Position numbers and translations under genes: made by a program | Notes under the pieces: model-generated | What the model was told of the DNA's origin: nothing | Databases searched by the model: none | Seen by the model: only the letters and a program-made list of their open reading frames with translations | Assembly (NCBI GenBank): GCA_963780795.1 | Contig: CAWADH010000010.1 | Coordinates: 310,001 to 374,000 of the forward strand | DNA: 64,000 bases | Direction of reading: 5' to 3' | Source of the DNA: DATJGR01 sp963780795 | Lineage (GTDB): Bacteria > Pseudomonadota > Gammaproteobacteria > Pseudomonadales > Azotimanducaceae | Part shown: positions 1-7,691 of the stretch, piece by piece | Position numbering within the stretch: position 1 is the first letter of the stretch | Layout of the letters: every line of letters starts with the position of its first letter

Positions 1-692
1 AGCTGACGGCCTACACCGGCTGCCAGGCGATCACCGCCGCACTGCTCGAACGCTCGAAGAGCGGCGCCGGCCAGCACATCGAGTTGTCGATGCTCGACAC
101 CGCGATCGCCTTTCTGTGGCCCGATACGGCTGCCGATCTGATCCTGCAGGGCGACGGCGTGGACGCGCGTCCGCCGGTCGGCGCCTCCGGCAACGTCGCC
201 GAATATCGCGATGGATGGGGCACCACGATGACGCTGGCGGACGACGAGTTCCACGGCATGTGTCGCGCGCTTGGATGCAACCACGTCGTGCAGGATCCGC
301 GCTTTGCGACATTGGCGGCTCGTCAGCGCAATCGTCCGGCATTGCTCGAAGTGCTGCGCGGCGAAATGGCCGAAGCAACGAAGAAACTGACGCTGGCGGA
401 AGCGGCGCAGCGCTTCGCAGCCGAAGACGTGCCGTTCGCCCGCGCGCGACGCTTGACGGAACTGCACGAAGACCCGCAGATCGCGCACAACGAGGTGTTC
501 AGCACGCTGGAACATCCGACCGCCGGCACGCTCCGCCAGGCTCGTCCGGCGCCGCGATTCGGCCGAACGCCCGCCGCACCCGGCGGCCCGGCGCCGGTAT
601 CGGGCCAACACACGCGGGAGATCCTCGCCGAACTCGACCTCGGCGATCGCGTCGAAGACTTGCTGGCGCGCGGCATCGTCGCAGCGCCATGA
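1..692 (+). CDS. CaiB/BaiF family (class III) CoA-transferase, 5' partial
   Basis: This is the C-terminal part, about 229 residues, of a class III CoA-transferase; the reading frame is open from base 3 and the N-terminus lies outside the window. The family moves CoA between acyl-CoA and a free acid, or racemises 2-methylacyl-CoA. Visible family traits are the GQHIELSMLDT segment near residue 25-35, the mid-domain aromatic stretch, and a C-terminal half with PAPRFGRTP ahead of a GQHTREIL motif, which is typical of CaiB/BaiF ends. The catalytic Asp is expected upstream and cannot be checked. It lies 25 bp ahead of two acyl-CoA dehydrogenase genes on the same strand, so it probably activates or transfers the acid they oxidise. 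Substrate unknown. Confidence 0.88.
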   Translation, partial: LTAYTGCQAITAALLERSKSGAGQHIELSMLDTAIAFLWPDTAADLILQGDGVDARPPVGASGNVAEYRDGWGTTMTLADDEFHGMCRALGCNHVVQDPRFATLAARQRNRPALLEVLRGEMAEATKKLTLAEAAQRFAAEDVPFARARRLTELHEDPQIAHNEVFSTLEHPTAGTLRQARPAPRFGRTPAAPGGPAPVSGQHTREILAELDLGDRVEDLLARGIVAAP

Positions 693-717
693 CGACATCG
701 AAGACTCAGGAGTCCAC

Positions 718-1812
718 ATGAATTTCGGCTTTACCGAAGAACAGGAACTGCTGCGCGATCAGGTGCGGCGGTTCATGCAGGACGCATGTCCGATGAGCGA
801 AGTGCGCTCCGTGATGAAGAGCGCCACGGGCACCTCCCCTTCACTGTGGCGTCAGGCGGCGGAGCTCGGGTGGCTGGGTCTGACCATACCCGAACGGTTT
901 GGCGGAATCGGTCTGAAATGGGTCGACCTCACGGTCGTGCTCGAAGAGACCGGACGAGGACTGTGTCCGCTGCCGATCATTTCGCAAACGCTGGCCGCGG
1001 CGGCGCTGCTGCGTTGCGGTAGCGACGCGCAGAAACAGAACCTGTTGCCCGCGCTCGCCGACGGCAGCCGCGTCGGTACGCTCGCGCTGTACGACGAACC
1101 GAACTGGGTGCATCCCGATGCGATCAAGCTGACGCTCGAAGGCGGTCGCCTGAGAGGAGCCAAACCATTCGTTGCGGACACGGGTGCTGCGGACCTGTTC
1201 ATCCTTGCCTGTCGCAGCGGCAGCGGGTTCAAACTCGCGGTCGTCAACCGTAACGCGCCCGGTGTAACGGTCGCCGTACAACCGATGATGGACGAGACAA
1301 AACGCATCGGAACGTTGACGCTCGACATCGCGCTGAACGACTCGCAATTGATGCCGCTCACGGCGGACGACCTCTCGTATCTGTCCGATTGCGGCGCGGT
1401 CGCGGTAACCGCCGAATCGGTCGGCGCGGCAGAAGCGGCGCTTGCGATGACGACTGCGTATGCAAAAGAGCGTATCCAGTTCGGCAGTCCGATCGGAAAA
1501 TACCAGGGCGTGAAGCACCGCCTGGCCGAGATGTTCGTCGACATCGAGTCGTTCAAGTCACTGTCGTACTACGCGGCATGGACCGTAGACGATGCGCCGG
1601 CCGAACTCCCCCGAGCTGCCTCGTTGGCGAAGGCCTACGCGAGCGACGCATTCGCGCGGATCGGCATCGACGGCGTCCAGTTACACGGCGCCATCGGCTT
1701 CACCGCCGAGTACGACATCCAGCTGTTTCTGAAACGATCGAAATGGGCGCGGCCGATGTTCGGCGATTCCGACCACCACTACGAACGCGTCGCCGCGTTG
1801 GGAGGTTTGTAA
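718..1812 (+). CDS. acyl-CoA dehydrogenase, FadE28-like subunit
   Basis: A 364-residue acyl-CoA dehydrogenase, a flavoenzyme that introduces the alpha-beta double bond into acyl-CoA. The start has AGGAG at 708-712. The N-terminal helical domain, middle beta domain and C-terminal domain are present. The FAD-contacting motif ERIQFGSPIG is at residues 251-260. The C-terminus, with QLHGAIGFTAEYDIQLFLKR, ends early and lacks the usual EGT..IQR segment. The stop overlaps the start of the next dehydrogenase by one base (TAATG), indicating translational coupling. The neighbour lacks the RQFG motif but keeps the IQR end, so the two may form a heteromeric enzyme like the alpha2-beta2 dehydrogenases of steroid side-chain degradation. 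That pairing is inference; the family call is firm. Confidence 0.93.
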   Translation: MNFGFTEEQELLRDQVRRFMQDACPMSEVRSVMKSATGTSPSLWRQAAELGWLGLTIPERFGGIGLKWVDLTVVLEETGRGLCPLPIISQTLAAAALLRCGSDAQKQNLLPALADGSRVGTLALYDEPNWVHPDAIKLTLEGGRLRGAKPFVADTGAADLFILACRSGSGFKLAVVNRNAPGVTVAVQPMMDETKRIGTLTLDIALNDSQLMPLTADDLSYLSDCGAVAVTAESVGAAEAALAMTTAYAKERIQFGSPIGKYQGVKHRLAEMFVDIESFKSLSYYAAWTVDDAPAELPRAASLAKAYASDAFARIGIDGVQLHGAIGFTAEYDIQLFLKRSKWARPMFGDSDHHYERVAALGGL

Positions 1813-2981
1813 TGGACTTCGAGTTTTCACCCAAAGAACAGGCGTTCCGCGACGAAGTGCGCGCGTTCATCAATGCCAATCTTCCGCCCGCCAGGCAGCG
1901 CAGCAGCGATTTCCTCGCTACCTGGCTGACGAAGGTGCGCGAGAAGCGCTGGGTAGGATTCGCCTGGCCGAAGGACGTCGGCGGCGCCGACGGCTCCATT
2001 GCCGAACAGGCGATCCTCAAGGAAGAGATGGCGCTGGCAAAAGCACCGCCGCTCGGTACGTCGTTCATGGGGCTCGCGTGGGTCGGTCCCGGCATCATCC
2101 AGTACGGCACACCGGAACAGAAAAAGCGCTTCATTCCCGACATCCTCGATTCGAAGGTGAGCTGGTGCACCGGCTATTCCGAACCGAACTACGGCAGCGA
2201 CCTCGCGTCGATCCAGACGAAAGGCGTGCGCCAGGGCGATCACTACGTGGTCAACGGCCAGAAGATCTGGACCAGCGGCGCGCCGTGGGCGGACTGGATC
2301 ATCCTGCTGGTGCGCACCGACTTTGCGCCGAAGGTGAAGCACGACGGCATTACCTGTCTGCTCGTAGACATGAAGACGCCCGGCGTCGAAGTGCGGCCGA
2401 TCGAGAACATGGCCGGCGACCGCCACTTCGCCGAAGTGTTCTTCACCGACGTGAAAGTGCCGGTTGCGAACCGCCTCGGCGAGGAAGGCAAAGGCTGGTC
2501 GGTAACGGTCTCGGCGCTGGCGAACGAGCGCTCGAGCATCGGCGAAGTGACGCAGATGTTCGACAAGCTCGACACGCTGAAGACGCTGGTGAAGAACACG
2601 CACCGCAACGGCAAGCCCGCGGCGCAGGACCCGGCCGTGCGCCGCAAAATCGCCGAGTTCGACGCGAAGATCGCGGCGATGAAGTACAACGGTTTGCGCT
2701 ATCTGACGAAGCAGCTCAAAGGCGAACCGCTGTCAAGCGAAACGTCGGTGAACAAACTGCATCGCGCCAGCCTCGAAGTGGACATGGACGACTTCGCGGT
2801 CTCGCTGACGGGACAGGCCGGTCTCGAGCTGAAAGACGGCGCGGAAGCGGTCGATCGCGGCAAATGGGCGAAGGCCAGCCTGGGTTGGCCGAACGTGGTG
2901 ATCGGCGGCGGCACGCCGAACATCCAGCGCAACATCATCGCTGAGCGGATTCTCGGATTGCCGAAAGACGGCAGCGACTGA
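1812..2981 (+). CDS. acyl-CoA dehydrogenase, FadE29-like subunit
   Basis: A 389-residue acyl-CoA dehydrogenase. The start is the ATG overlapping the preceding stop (TAATG), giving MDFEFSPKEQAFRDEVRAF, a typical family N-terminus; an open frame continues upstream but only antisense-like sequence lies there. The substrate-loop motif TGYSEPNYGSDLASIQT is present in the middle. The region where an RQFG flavin motif is expected instead reads ANERSSIGEVTQM. The C-terminus IQRNIIAERILGLP is conserved, but the usual YEGT just before it is GGGT, so the classic Glu of medium-chain enzymes is not at that position. It is coupled to the previous gene and the two probably form one enzyme. The next gene starts 8 bp later. 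Confidence 0.93.
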   Translation: MDFEFSPKEQAFRDEVRAFINANLPPARQRSSDFLATWLTKVREKRWVGFAWPKDVGGADGSIAEQAILKEEMALAKAPPLGTSFMGLAWVGPGIIQYGTPEQKKRFIPDILDSKVSWCTGYSEPNYGSDLASIQTKGVRQGDHYVVNGQKIWTSGAPWADWIILLVRTDFAPKVKHDGITCLLVDMKTPGVEVRPIENMAGDRHFAEVFFTDVKVPVANRLGEEGKGWSVTVSALANERSSIGEVTQMFDKLDTLKTLVKNTHRNGKPAAQDPAVRRKIAEFDAKIAAMKYNGLRYLTKQLKGEPLSSETSVNKLHRASLEVDMDDFAVSLTGQAGLELKDGAEAVDRGKWAKASLGWPNVVIGGGTPNIQRNIIAERILGLPKDGSD

Positions 2982-2988
2982 CGCACTC

Positions 2989-4197
2989 ATGAAGGCGCGC
3001 TGGATACTGGTGTGGCTCGCACTGCTCGCGCCTCAGGCCTGGTGCGGCGCGCCGCTCGTGATCGTGATGTCGTGGGACGGGATGCGCTACGACTATCCGG
3101 ACCGCGCCGCTTTCCCGGGTCTCACCCGTATGCAGCACGAAGGCGTGCGCGCCGAACGGTTGGTCGCAGGGTGGCCGTCGTCGACTTTCCCCGGTCACGT
3201 CACCCTGGCAACCGGCACGTGGGCTGGAACGCACGGCATCGTCGACAACGAATTCCTCGATCGCGTGCGCGGACGCTATGCCTATTCGAGCGACGCGAGC
3301 TGGCTCAATGCCGAGCCGCTGTGGATTACGGCAGAGCGCCAGGGCGTGCACGCCGCGACATATTTCTGGGTCGGTTCCGAAACCGACTGGCACGAACAGC
3401 ATCAGCAGTATCGAATCGCACCGTTCAACGGCGAAACGCCGGAGAGCGTCAAAGTGGATCAGATGCTGCAGTGGATCGATTTACCCGCCGACAAACGACC
3501 CGGTCTGATCATGGCGTACTGGCATGGTGCCGATACCATCGGCCATCGCCGCGGGCCGGACAGCGACGCGGTGGTCGAACAAATCTTCGAGCAGGACGCG
3601 CAGCTCGTCCGTCTGCTCGACGGCATCGGCGCGCGGCAGCTGTGGGACGACACCACGATCATTCTCGTCAGCGACCATGGCATGACCGCGTTGCACGGCT
3701 TCTTCGATCTGGCGGGGTTTCTCGGCGAGAACGGTTATCCCGCGCGCGTCTTCGGTGGTCCGGGCGTGGCGCACGTGTTCCTGAACGATGCGTCGCAGCT
3801 CGACGGCGCCTTTGCGCTGCTGTCTGCGCGCAAGCCGCTGGAGGTGTATCGCGGTACGGAGCTTCCGGAGCGATTCCATCTGAGCGCAAAGAATCGCGTC
3901 GGTGATCTGGTCGTCGTCAGCGACCCTACTCTGCCGTTGGCATATCCCGCCTGGTGGGTCAGAACGCTCTATGCCGTGCTCGGCCCAGTCGCGGGCGTGT
4001 ACCCGGGCAGCCATGGTTTCGATCCGAATCTCCCGGAAATGGGCGCACTGATGATGGCGATGGGACGCGGCGTGCCGAAAGGCGCGCGCATCGGCACGAT
4101 ACCGATGGTCGATATCGCACCGACCGTCGCGAAGCTGCTGCACATCGAGCCGCCGCTGCAGTCGGAAGGAACGCCGATATCGGAGATCGGAAACTAA
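2989..4197 (+). CDS. secreted ENPP-type nucleotide pyrophosphatase/phosphodiesterase
   Basis: A 402-residue alkaline-phosphatase-superfamily enzyme of the ectonucleotide pyrophosphatase/phosphodiesterase kind. A signal peptide covers about residues 1-19, so it should act in the periplasm or outside. The two-metal site is visible: D30 in SWDGMR, the nucleophile T66 in WPSSTFPGH, an HGADTIGHRRGP segment, a SDHGM motif and a GSHGFDP motif. Bacterial homologues cleave phosphodiester or pyrophosphate bonds in nucleotides and similar compounds. It follows the dehydrogenase by 8 bp and may share its transcript, although no functional link is evident. The substrate cannot be told from sequence. Confidence 0.88.
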   Translation: MKARWILVWLALLAPQAWCGAPLVIVMSWDGMRYDYPDRAAFPGLTRMQHEGVRAERLVAGWPSSTFPGHVTLATGTWAGTHGIVDNEFLDRVRGRYAYSSDASWLNAEPLWITAERQGVHAATYFWVGSETDWHEQHQQYRIAPFNGETPESVKVDQMLQWIDLPADKRPGLIMAYWHGADTIGHRRGPDSDAVVEQIFEQDAQLVRLLDGIGARQLWDDTTIILVSDHGMTALHGFFDLAGFLGENGYPARVFGGPGVAHVFLNDASQLDGAFALLSARKPLEVYRGTELPERFHLSAKNRVGDLVVVSDPTLPLAYPAWWVRTLYAVLGPVAGVYPGSHGFDPNLPEMGALMMAMGRGVPKGARIGTIPMVDIAPTVAKLLHIEPPLQSEGTPISEIGN

Positions 4198-4299
4198 AGA
4201 CGGTGCGCTCGACGCTCATTATGTTCGACTCGGTCTGGAAGTAGCGGCGCGGTGCGTCCTTGAAAGAGGCCAAGCCGCGATCGTTCGGAACCGTTCGGT

Positions 4300-4557
4300 T
4301 TCATCGTTTCGGTGACCGCTCCCGGCGACAGCACGAAACTCAACTGTCGATACTGTTTGAACAGCACGACCGGCGCGCTGTCCATCACCTGTCGGAATAC
4401 GTTGAGCTGCTGAAACTGCGTGGTCCAAGCATCGGCACCTTCGTCCAATGCTCTTCGACTTTCTCCCGCACGAAATCCGCCGCGGCTTTGTCGTCCGCGG
4501 ACATCCTCGAGCCGTCGGCGAGCCTTTCCGATACCTGCACTCCGTCGCCACTGGCAC
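4300..4557 (-). pseudogene. possible frameshifted coding remnant of unknown function
   Basis: The 360 bp between the phosphodiesterase and the NamZ-like gene hold no intact gene. On the minus strand a coding-like stretch starts beside the NamZ stop: one frame reads SERLADGSRMSADDKAAADF and on to about 4440, then a different frame carries on with QQLNVFRQVMDSAPVVLFKQ and a few dozen more residues. Both parts have the GC-rich third codon positions typical of genes here, and neither has a convincing start. It may be a decayed gene, the end of a gene lost by deletion, or a sequencing frameshift. I do not recognise the family. Confidence 0.35.
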
Positions 4558-5778
4558 TCAAGAACGCGGCGTAGGGCGGTAGATCAGCACCCGCTCGCGT
4601 TCCTGGCGCCACGCGTCTTCGTCGGCCGCGGCGATCTTTTCCAGGTCGCCTACGCCGGCGTGCGGATCGTCGACCCATTCGCGCAGCAACGGTCCGCCGT
4701 TGATGAGATCAATGGCGAGACGACCCACTTCGTATTCGTACGGAAAGTCGCGCCACAACGGATAGTCGGGTTGCAGCGAACGCAATGCCTTGAACGCCAG
4801 CGCGATCAGGCGCCACGGACGAAACGCCGCGTGGTCGTAGTGGGTATCGTCGACGTGGATCTGCAGTCCGGAACACAGTTTGCCGACGTGCTTGTGGAAC
4901 GTCGGCTCGAACCAGCATTCGCGCAGGCGACATCCCTGCAGCCATTGCGGCGCCATCTCGTACATCGCCGAGCGCAGCGCGCGGGCATCGATGTCGGGCG
5001 CGCCAAACAGCTCCAACGGTCGCGTCGTGCCGCGGCCTTCCGACAGCAGGGTGCCCTCGAGCATCACGGTGCCGGCGTAGCAACGCGCCATCGACAAATT
5101 CGCCGCATTCGGGCTCGGGTTGACCCATGTGCGTTCGTCGAGCGGCCAGCCGAATCCCGGCGCCGCGTCGGGTTGCCAGCCGCGCATCGGGATGACGTCG
5201 TAGTCGACGTCGAGCCGCAGCGTGTCGACGAACCAGTGTCCGAGCTCGCCCAACGTGAGGCCATGCCGCATCGGTAGCGGACCGGCTCCGACGAAGCTCT
5301 CCCAGCCGTCGCGCAATCGCAACCCCTCGACCGGTCTGCCGGCCGGGTTCGGGCGATCGAGCACCCAAACCGCTTTGCTGTGTCGCGCAGCCTCTTCCAG
5401 TACGTAACGCAGCGTCGTGATGAAGGTGTAGATGCGGCAGCCGACGTCCTGCAGGTCCACCAGTAGAACGTCGAACGTACCCATCATGGCGGGATCGGGT
5501 CGCCGCGTTCGACCGTACAGGCTGAACACAGGAATGCCGTGCACCGGATCCAGGAAATCCGGTGACTCGACCATGTTGTCCTGTTTGTCGCCGCGCAAGC
5601 CGTGTTGCGGGCCGAACGCAGCCGTGATTTCGACGTGGTCGAGGCCGCTCAGTGCGTCTAACGAGTGCACCAGGTCGCGCGTGACCGATGCCGGATGCGC
5701 CAGCAATGCCGCGCGACGGCCGCGCAGCGCCGAATTCAAGGGGGACTCCTGGATCAGGCGATCGATTCCGAACAACAT
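4558..5778 (-). CDS. DUF1343 protein, NamZ-like exo-beta-N-acetylmuramidase
   Basis: A 406-residue protein of the DUF1343 family, whose characterised member NamZ removes terminal N-acetylmuramic acid from peptidoglycan fragments. Family features visible are the start FGIDRLIQESP, the AFGPQHGLRGDKQDNM loop near residue 55-70, the VLLVDLQDVGCRIYTFITTL strand, the VLDRPNPAGRPVEG motif near 140-155, and the G.TRPLELFGAPD segment. Size matches the family. Most characterised homologues are exported, but the protein seems to begin directly with the domain and shows no signal peptide, so it may be cytoplasmic and used in wall recycling. No other peptidoglycan-recycling gene sits beside it. Confidence 0.85.
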   Translation of the reverse strand: MLFGIDRLIQESPLNSALRGRRAALLAHPASVTRDLVHSLDALSGLDHVEITAAFGPQHGLRGDKQDNMVESPDFLDPVHGIPVFSLYGRTRRPDPAMMGTFDVLLVDLQDVGCRIYTFITTLRYVLEEAARHSKAVWVLDRPNPAGRPVEGLRLRDGWESFVGAGPLPMRHGLTLGELGHWFVDTLRLDVDYDVIPMRGWQPDAAPGFGWPLDERTWVNPSPNAANLSMARCYAGTVMLEGTLLSEGRGTTRPLELFGAPDIDARALRSAMYEMAPQWLQGCRLRECWFEPTFHKHVGKLCSGLQIHVDDTHYDHAAFRPWRLIALAFKALRSLQPDYPLWRDFPYEYEVGRLAIDLINGGPLLREWVDDPHAGVGDLEKIAAADEDAWRQERERVLIYRPTPRS

Positions 5779-5835
5779 GCCGACTTGGGTACTCGCACTG
5801 CTCGGCAGATCGCCGTTCAGCTCATTCTAGAGTCT

Positions 5836-6318
5836 CTATTCCTTCGCTTTAACCCCCGGCCTGAACGTCGTGTACACGTAGACTGGAATGTCGAGATCGC
5901 CGAGATGGCGCTCGATCAGCGGGCGGACATCGTCCCACGCAAGCCCGCCGACGCCAGTGGCGAGTCGCGGCAGCGCCACGCTCTCGAACGCTTCTTCCTG
6001 CGCCAGCGCCCGTAGCGCCTTCAGCGCGAGGTTCACGTTGTGCGTAGTCGCCTTGCCCGGATGCGCGCTGGCCGTTGGCGCTTCGTCCTGCGTCAGCAGT
6101 CCAACCACGCGGACACCTTTCGCGCCGGCCCAAACCCACAAGCCGCCGGCCTTCGGATGCGACTGCTGGCAGTAGTGCCGGAAGTCCTTGTACATGGCCG
6201 GATATTCCTCGCGCAGCGCCAGCGCGAGACCCTGATGAAAGTTGTCGTTCGGTGCCACGCCATGCGCGATTGCGTGCGCACCCGTAAGCAGGATGTCGCC
6301 GGAGACTTCGATGAGCAT
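5836..6318 (-). CDS. macrodomain protein (ADP-ribose-binding type)
   Basis: A 160-residue single macrodomain. The N-terminus EVSGDILLTGAHAIAHGVA and the later LPRLATGVGGLAWDDVRPLI loop are the ligand-binding elements, closest in style to the ALC1/TARG1-like group of macrodomains that bind or hydrolyse ADP-ribose linked to Asp/Glu or O-acetyl-ADP-ribose. The protein has no signal peptide and should be cytoplasmic. It lies 115 bp downstream of the AAA ATPase gene on the same strand, close enough to share a transcript. No DarT-like ADP-ribosyltransferase lies next to it, so a toxin-antitoxin role is not supported. Exact activity is uncertain. Confidence 0.85.
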   Translation of the reverse strand: MLIEVSGDILLTGAHAIAHGVAPNDNFHQGLALALREEYPAMYKDFRHYCQQSHPKAGGLWVWAGAKGVRVVGLLTQDEAPTASAHPGKATTHNVNLALKALRALAQEEAFESVALPRLATGVGGLAWDDVRPLIERHLGDLDIPVYVYTTFRPGVKAKE

Positions 6319-6433
6319 GGCCGTTCCTTTCCGATTGCAATGGACACTGCGTGCAGTCTCCGCTCGGTCGACCCGTTCCGATATACGCGTTTGCCCTTGA
6401 TGACTTTCGCCGCGTCGCCGCGCGGCGATCGGT

Positions 6434-7624
6434 TCACTTCCGCCATTCGTCGCCGGGCATGATCCGCCGCATGAACTCGTCGAACAGCGGCACGGTGAAC
6501 GCGGTGTCGCCGTGGTTCGGACTCCAGATCATCCCCTTCGCGATCAGCTGATTGCGGATCGGACCCAACGAAGTGACTTTGCGGCCGAGCTGGTCGGCGA
6601 TGTCGCCGGAGCGGTGCGGTCCCGGTCCCAGCTCCGCCATCGCGCGCAGATACACCTTCTCCGACGGCGTGAGCCGATCGAACCGTACGCGGAAGAAACT
6701 CTCGTCGAGCGCGGCGATTGCGCCGGCCGACGCGCGCTTCACGTCGGCCGCCGTAATCGGCGACTTCGACGCGGTGTCCCACGCGTGCTTGCCCCACTCC
6801 TGCAGAAAATACGGATAGCCCTGAGTCTTCCTCACGATGCTGCGCAGCGCGTCTTCGTTGATGTCCACGCCTTCGTCCTTCGCCGGTTTTGCGATGGCGA
6901 CGCGCGCGTCGTCTTCGTTCAGCGGTCCGATCTCGGGAAAATCGAACAGCCGCTCCGCATACGACTTCGCGCGGCCCATCTGACCGCGCAGCTGCGGCAG
7001 ACCCGCGCCGAGCAGCACGATGGGCAAACGCCGTTGCGCCGCGCGATGCAGCGCGGTGATCAGCGCCGCGAGTTGCTCCTCTTCGACGTACTGCAGCTCG
7101 TCGATGAACATCACCAGCGCCGTGCCCGCTTTCTTCGCAGCCGCACCGACCGCTTCGAGCAACGCCTGCAGGTCGTGCTCGAGGTCGCCGTTGTCGGCCA
7201 ACCCCGGCTCGGGTTCCAGATCCACGCCCACTTCGATGTCGTGGTACTTCACCTTGAGCGCCTTCGCGAACCCGGCCAGCGCGCGCAGCGCCCTTTGCGA
7301 CAGCGCTTTCGCCTGCGCGTTGCGCGAGAGACGCAACAACGCCTGACGCAACTGCGGTGCCAGCAGCGCCGGCAAAGAACGGCTCTCGGGCGCTTCGATC
7401 CGCACCGTCTGGATGCCTTCGCCTTCCGCGTCGTCGCGCATCCGGTCGAGCAGCACTGTTTTGCCCACACCGCGCAGACCGATCATCAGAATGCTCTTCG
7501 TCGGCAAACCAAGGCGCACCCGCTCCAGCGCGACGCGCACCGTTTCACGCAGGCTGTCGCGGCCGGCCAGTTCCGGGGGCGGCGTGCCGGCGCCGGGCGC
7601 AAACGGGTTTCGTACGGGGTCCAT
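6434..7624 (-). CDS. AAA-type ATPase with C-terminal winged-helix-like region
   Basis: A 396-residue P-loop ATPase related to the AAA_16/ORC-like group. Walker A is GLRGVGKT near residue 49-56, Walker B is LVMFIDELQ near 164-173, and a sensor-like strand IVLLGAGLPQL follows. A GYPYFLQEWGKHAW lid helix comes next, and the last 90 residues look like a winged helix (LTPSEKVYLRAMAELG, then SGDIADQLGRK). Such proteins are common in bacteria but poorly characterised; DNA binding is plausible. The start is the ATG at 7622-7624, only 6 bases past a good -10 box, so the mRNA may be leaderless. A long inverted repeat overlaps the -35 box, which suggests autoregulation. The macrodomain gene follows. Confidence 0.85.
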   Translation of the reverse strand: MDPVRNPFAPGAGTPPPELAGRDSLRETVRVALERVRLGLPTKSILMIGLRGVGKTVLLDRMRDDAEGEGIQTVRIEAPESRSLPALLAPQLRQALLRLSRNAQAKALSQRALRALAGFAKALKVKYHDIEVGVDLEPEPGLADNGDLEHDLQALLEAVGAAAKKAGTALVMFIDELQYVEEEQLAALITALHRAAQRRLPIVLLGAGLPQLRGQMGRAKSYAERLFDFPEIGPLNEDDARVAIAKPAKDEGVDINEDALRSIVRKTQGYPYFLQEWGKHAWDTASKSPITAADVKRASAGAIAALDESFFRVRFDRLTPSEKVYLRAMAELGPGPHRSGDIADQLGRKVTSLGPIRNQLIAKGMIWSPNHGDTAFTVPLFDEFMRRIMPGDEWRK

Positions 7625-7630
7625 GGCAGA

Positions 7631-7660
7631 GTTATACAGGAATTAGTCGGTTTATCTCAA
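7631..7660 (-). promoter_or_regulatory. sigma-70-like promoter of the AAA ATPase gene, probably leaderless
   Basis: Read on the minus strand, the -35 box TTGAGA (complement of 7655-7660) is separated by 18 bases from the -10 box TATAAC (complement of 7631-7636). The ATG follows after 6 bases, which would put the transcription start at or next to the start codon. No Shine-Dalgarno sequence fits between. Confidence 0.65.
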
Positions 7661-7680
7661 GTCGATAAACTTCCTAATTC
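7640..7680. promoter_or_regulatory. 17-bp imperfect inverted repeat, candidate operator over the -35 box
   Basis: The arms are GAATTAGTCGGTTTATC at 7640-7656 and GATAAACTTCCTAATTC at 7664-7680, with a 7-base spacer. The right arm's reverse complement matches the left arm at 14 of 17 positions. The element is AT-rich in a GC-rich setting and covers the -35 box of the ATPase promoter, so a dimeric repressor site is likely. The ATPase itself, with its winged-helix-like end, is the nearest candidate regulator. Confidence 0.6.
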
Positions 7681-7691
7681 AGGTCAAATCG

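Noticed and set aside
4260..4574. A 104-codon plus-strand frame between the phosphodiesterase and NamZ genes
   Set aside because: It runs opposite the coding-like minus-strand remnant and its codon third positions do not favour G/C as genes here do.
6413..6426. A GC-only palindrome TCGCCGCGCGGCGA between the ATPase and macrodomain genes
   Set aside because: No T-run follows, and such GC palindromes are frequent by chance in this DNA.
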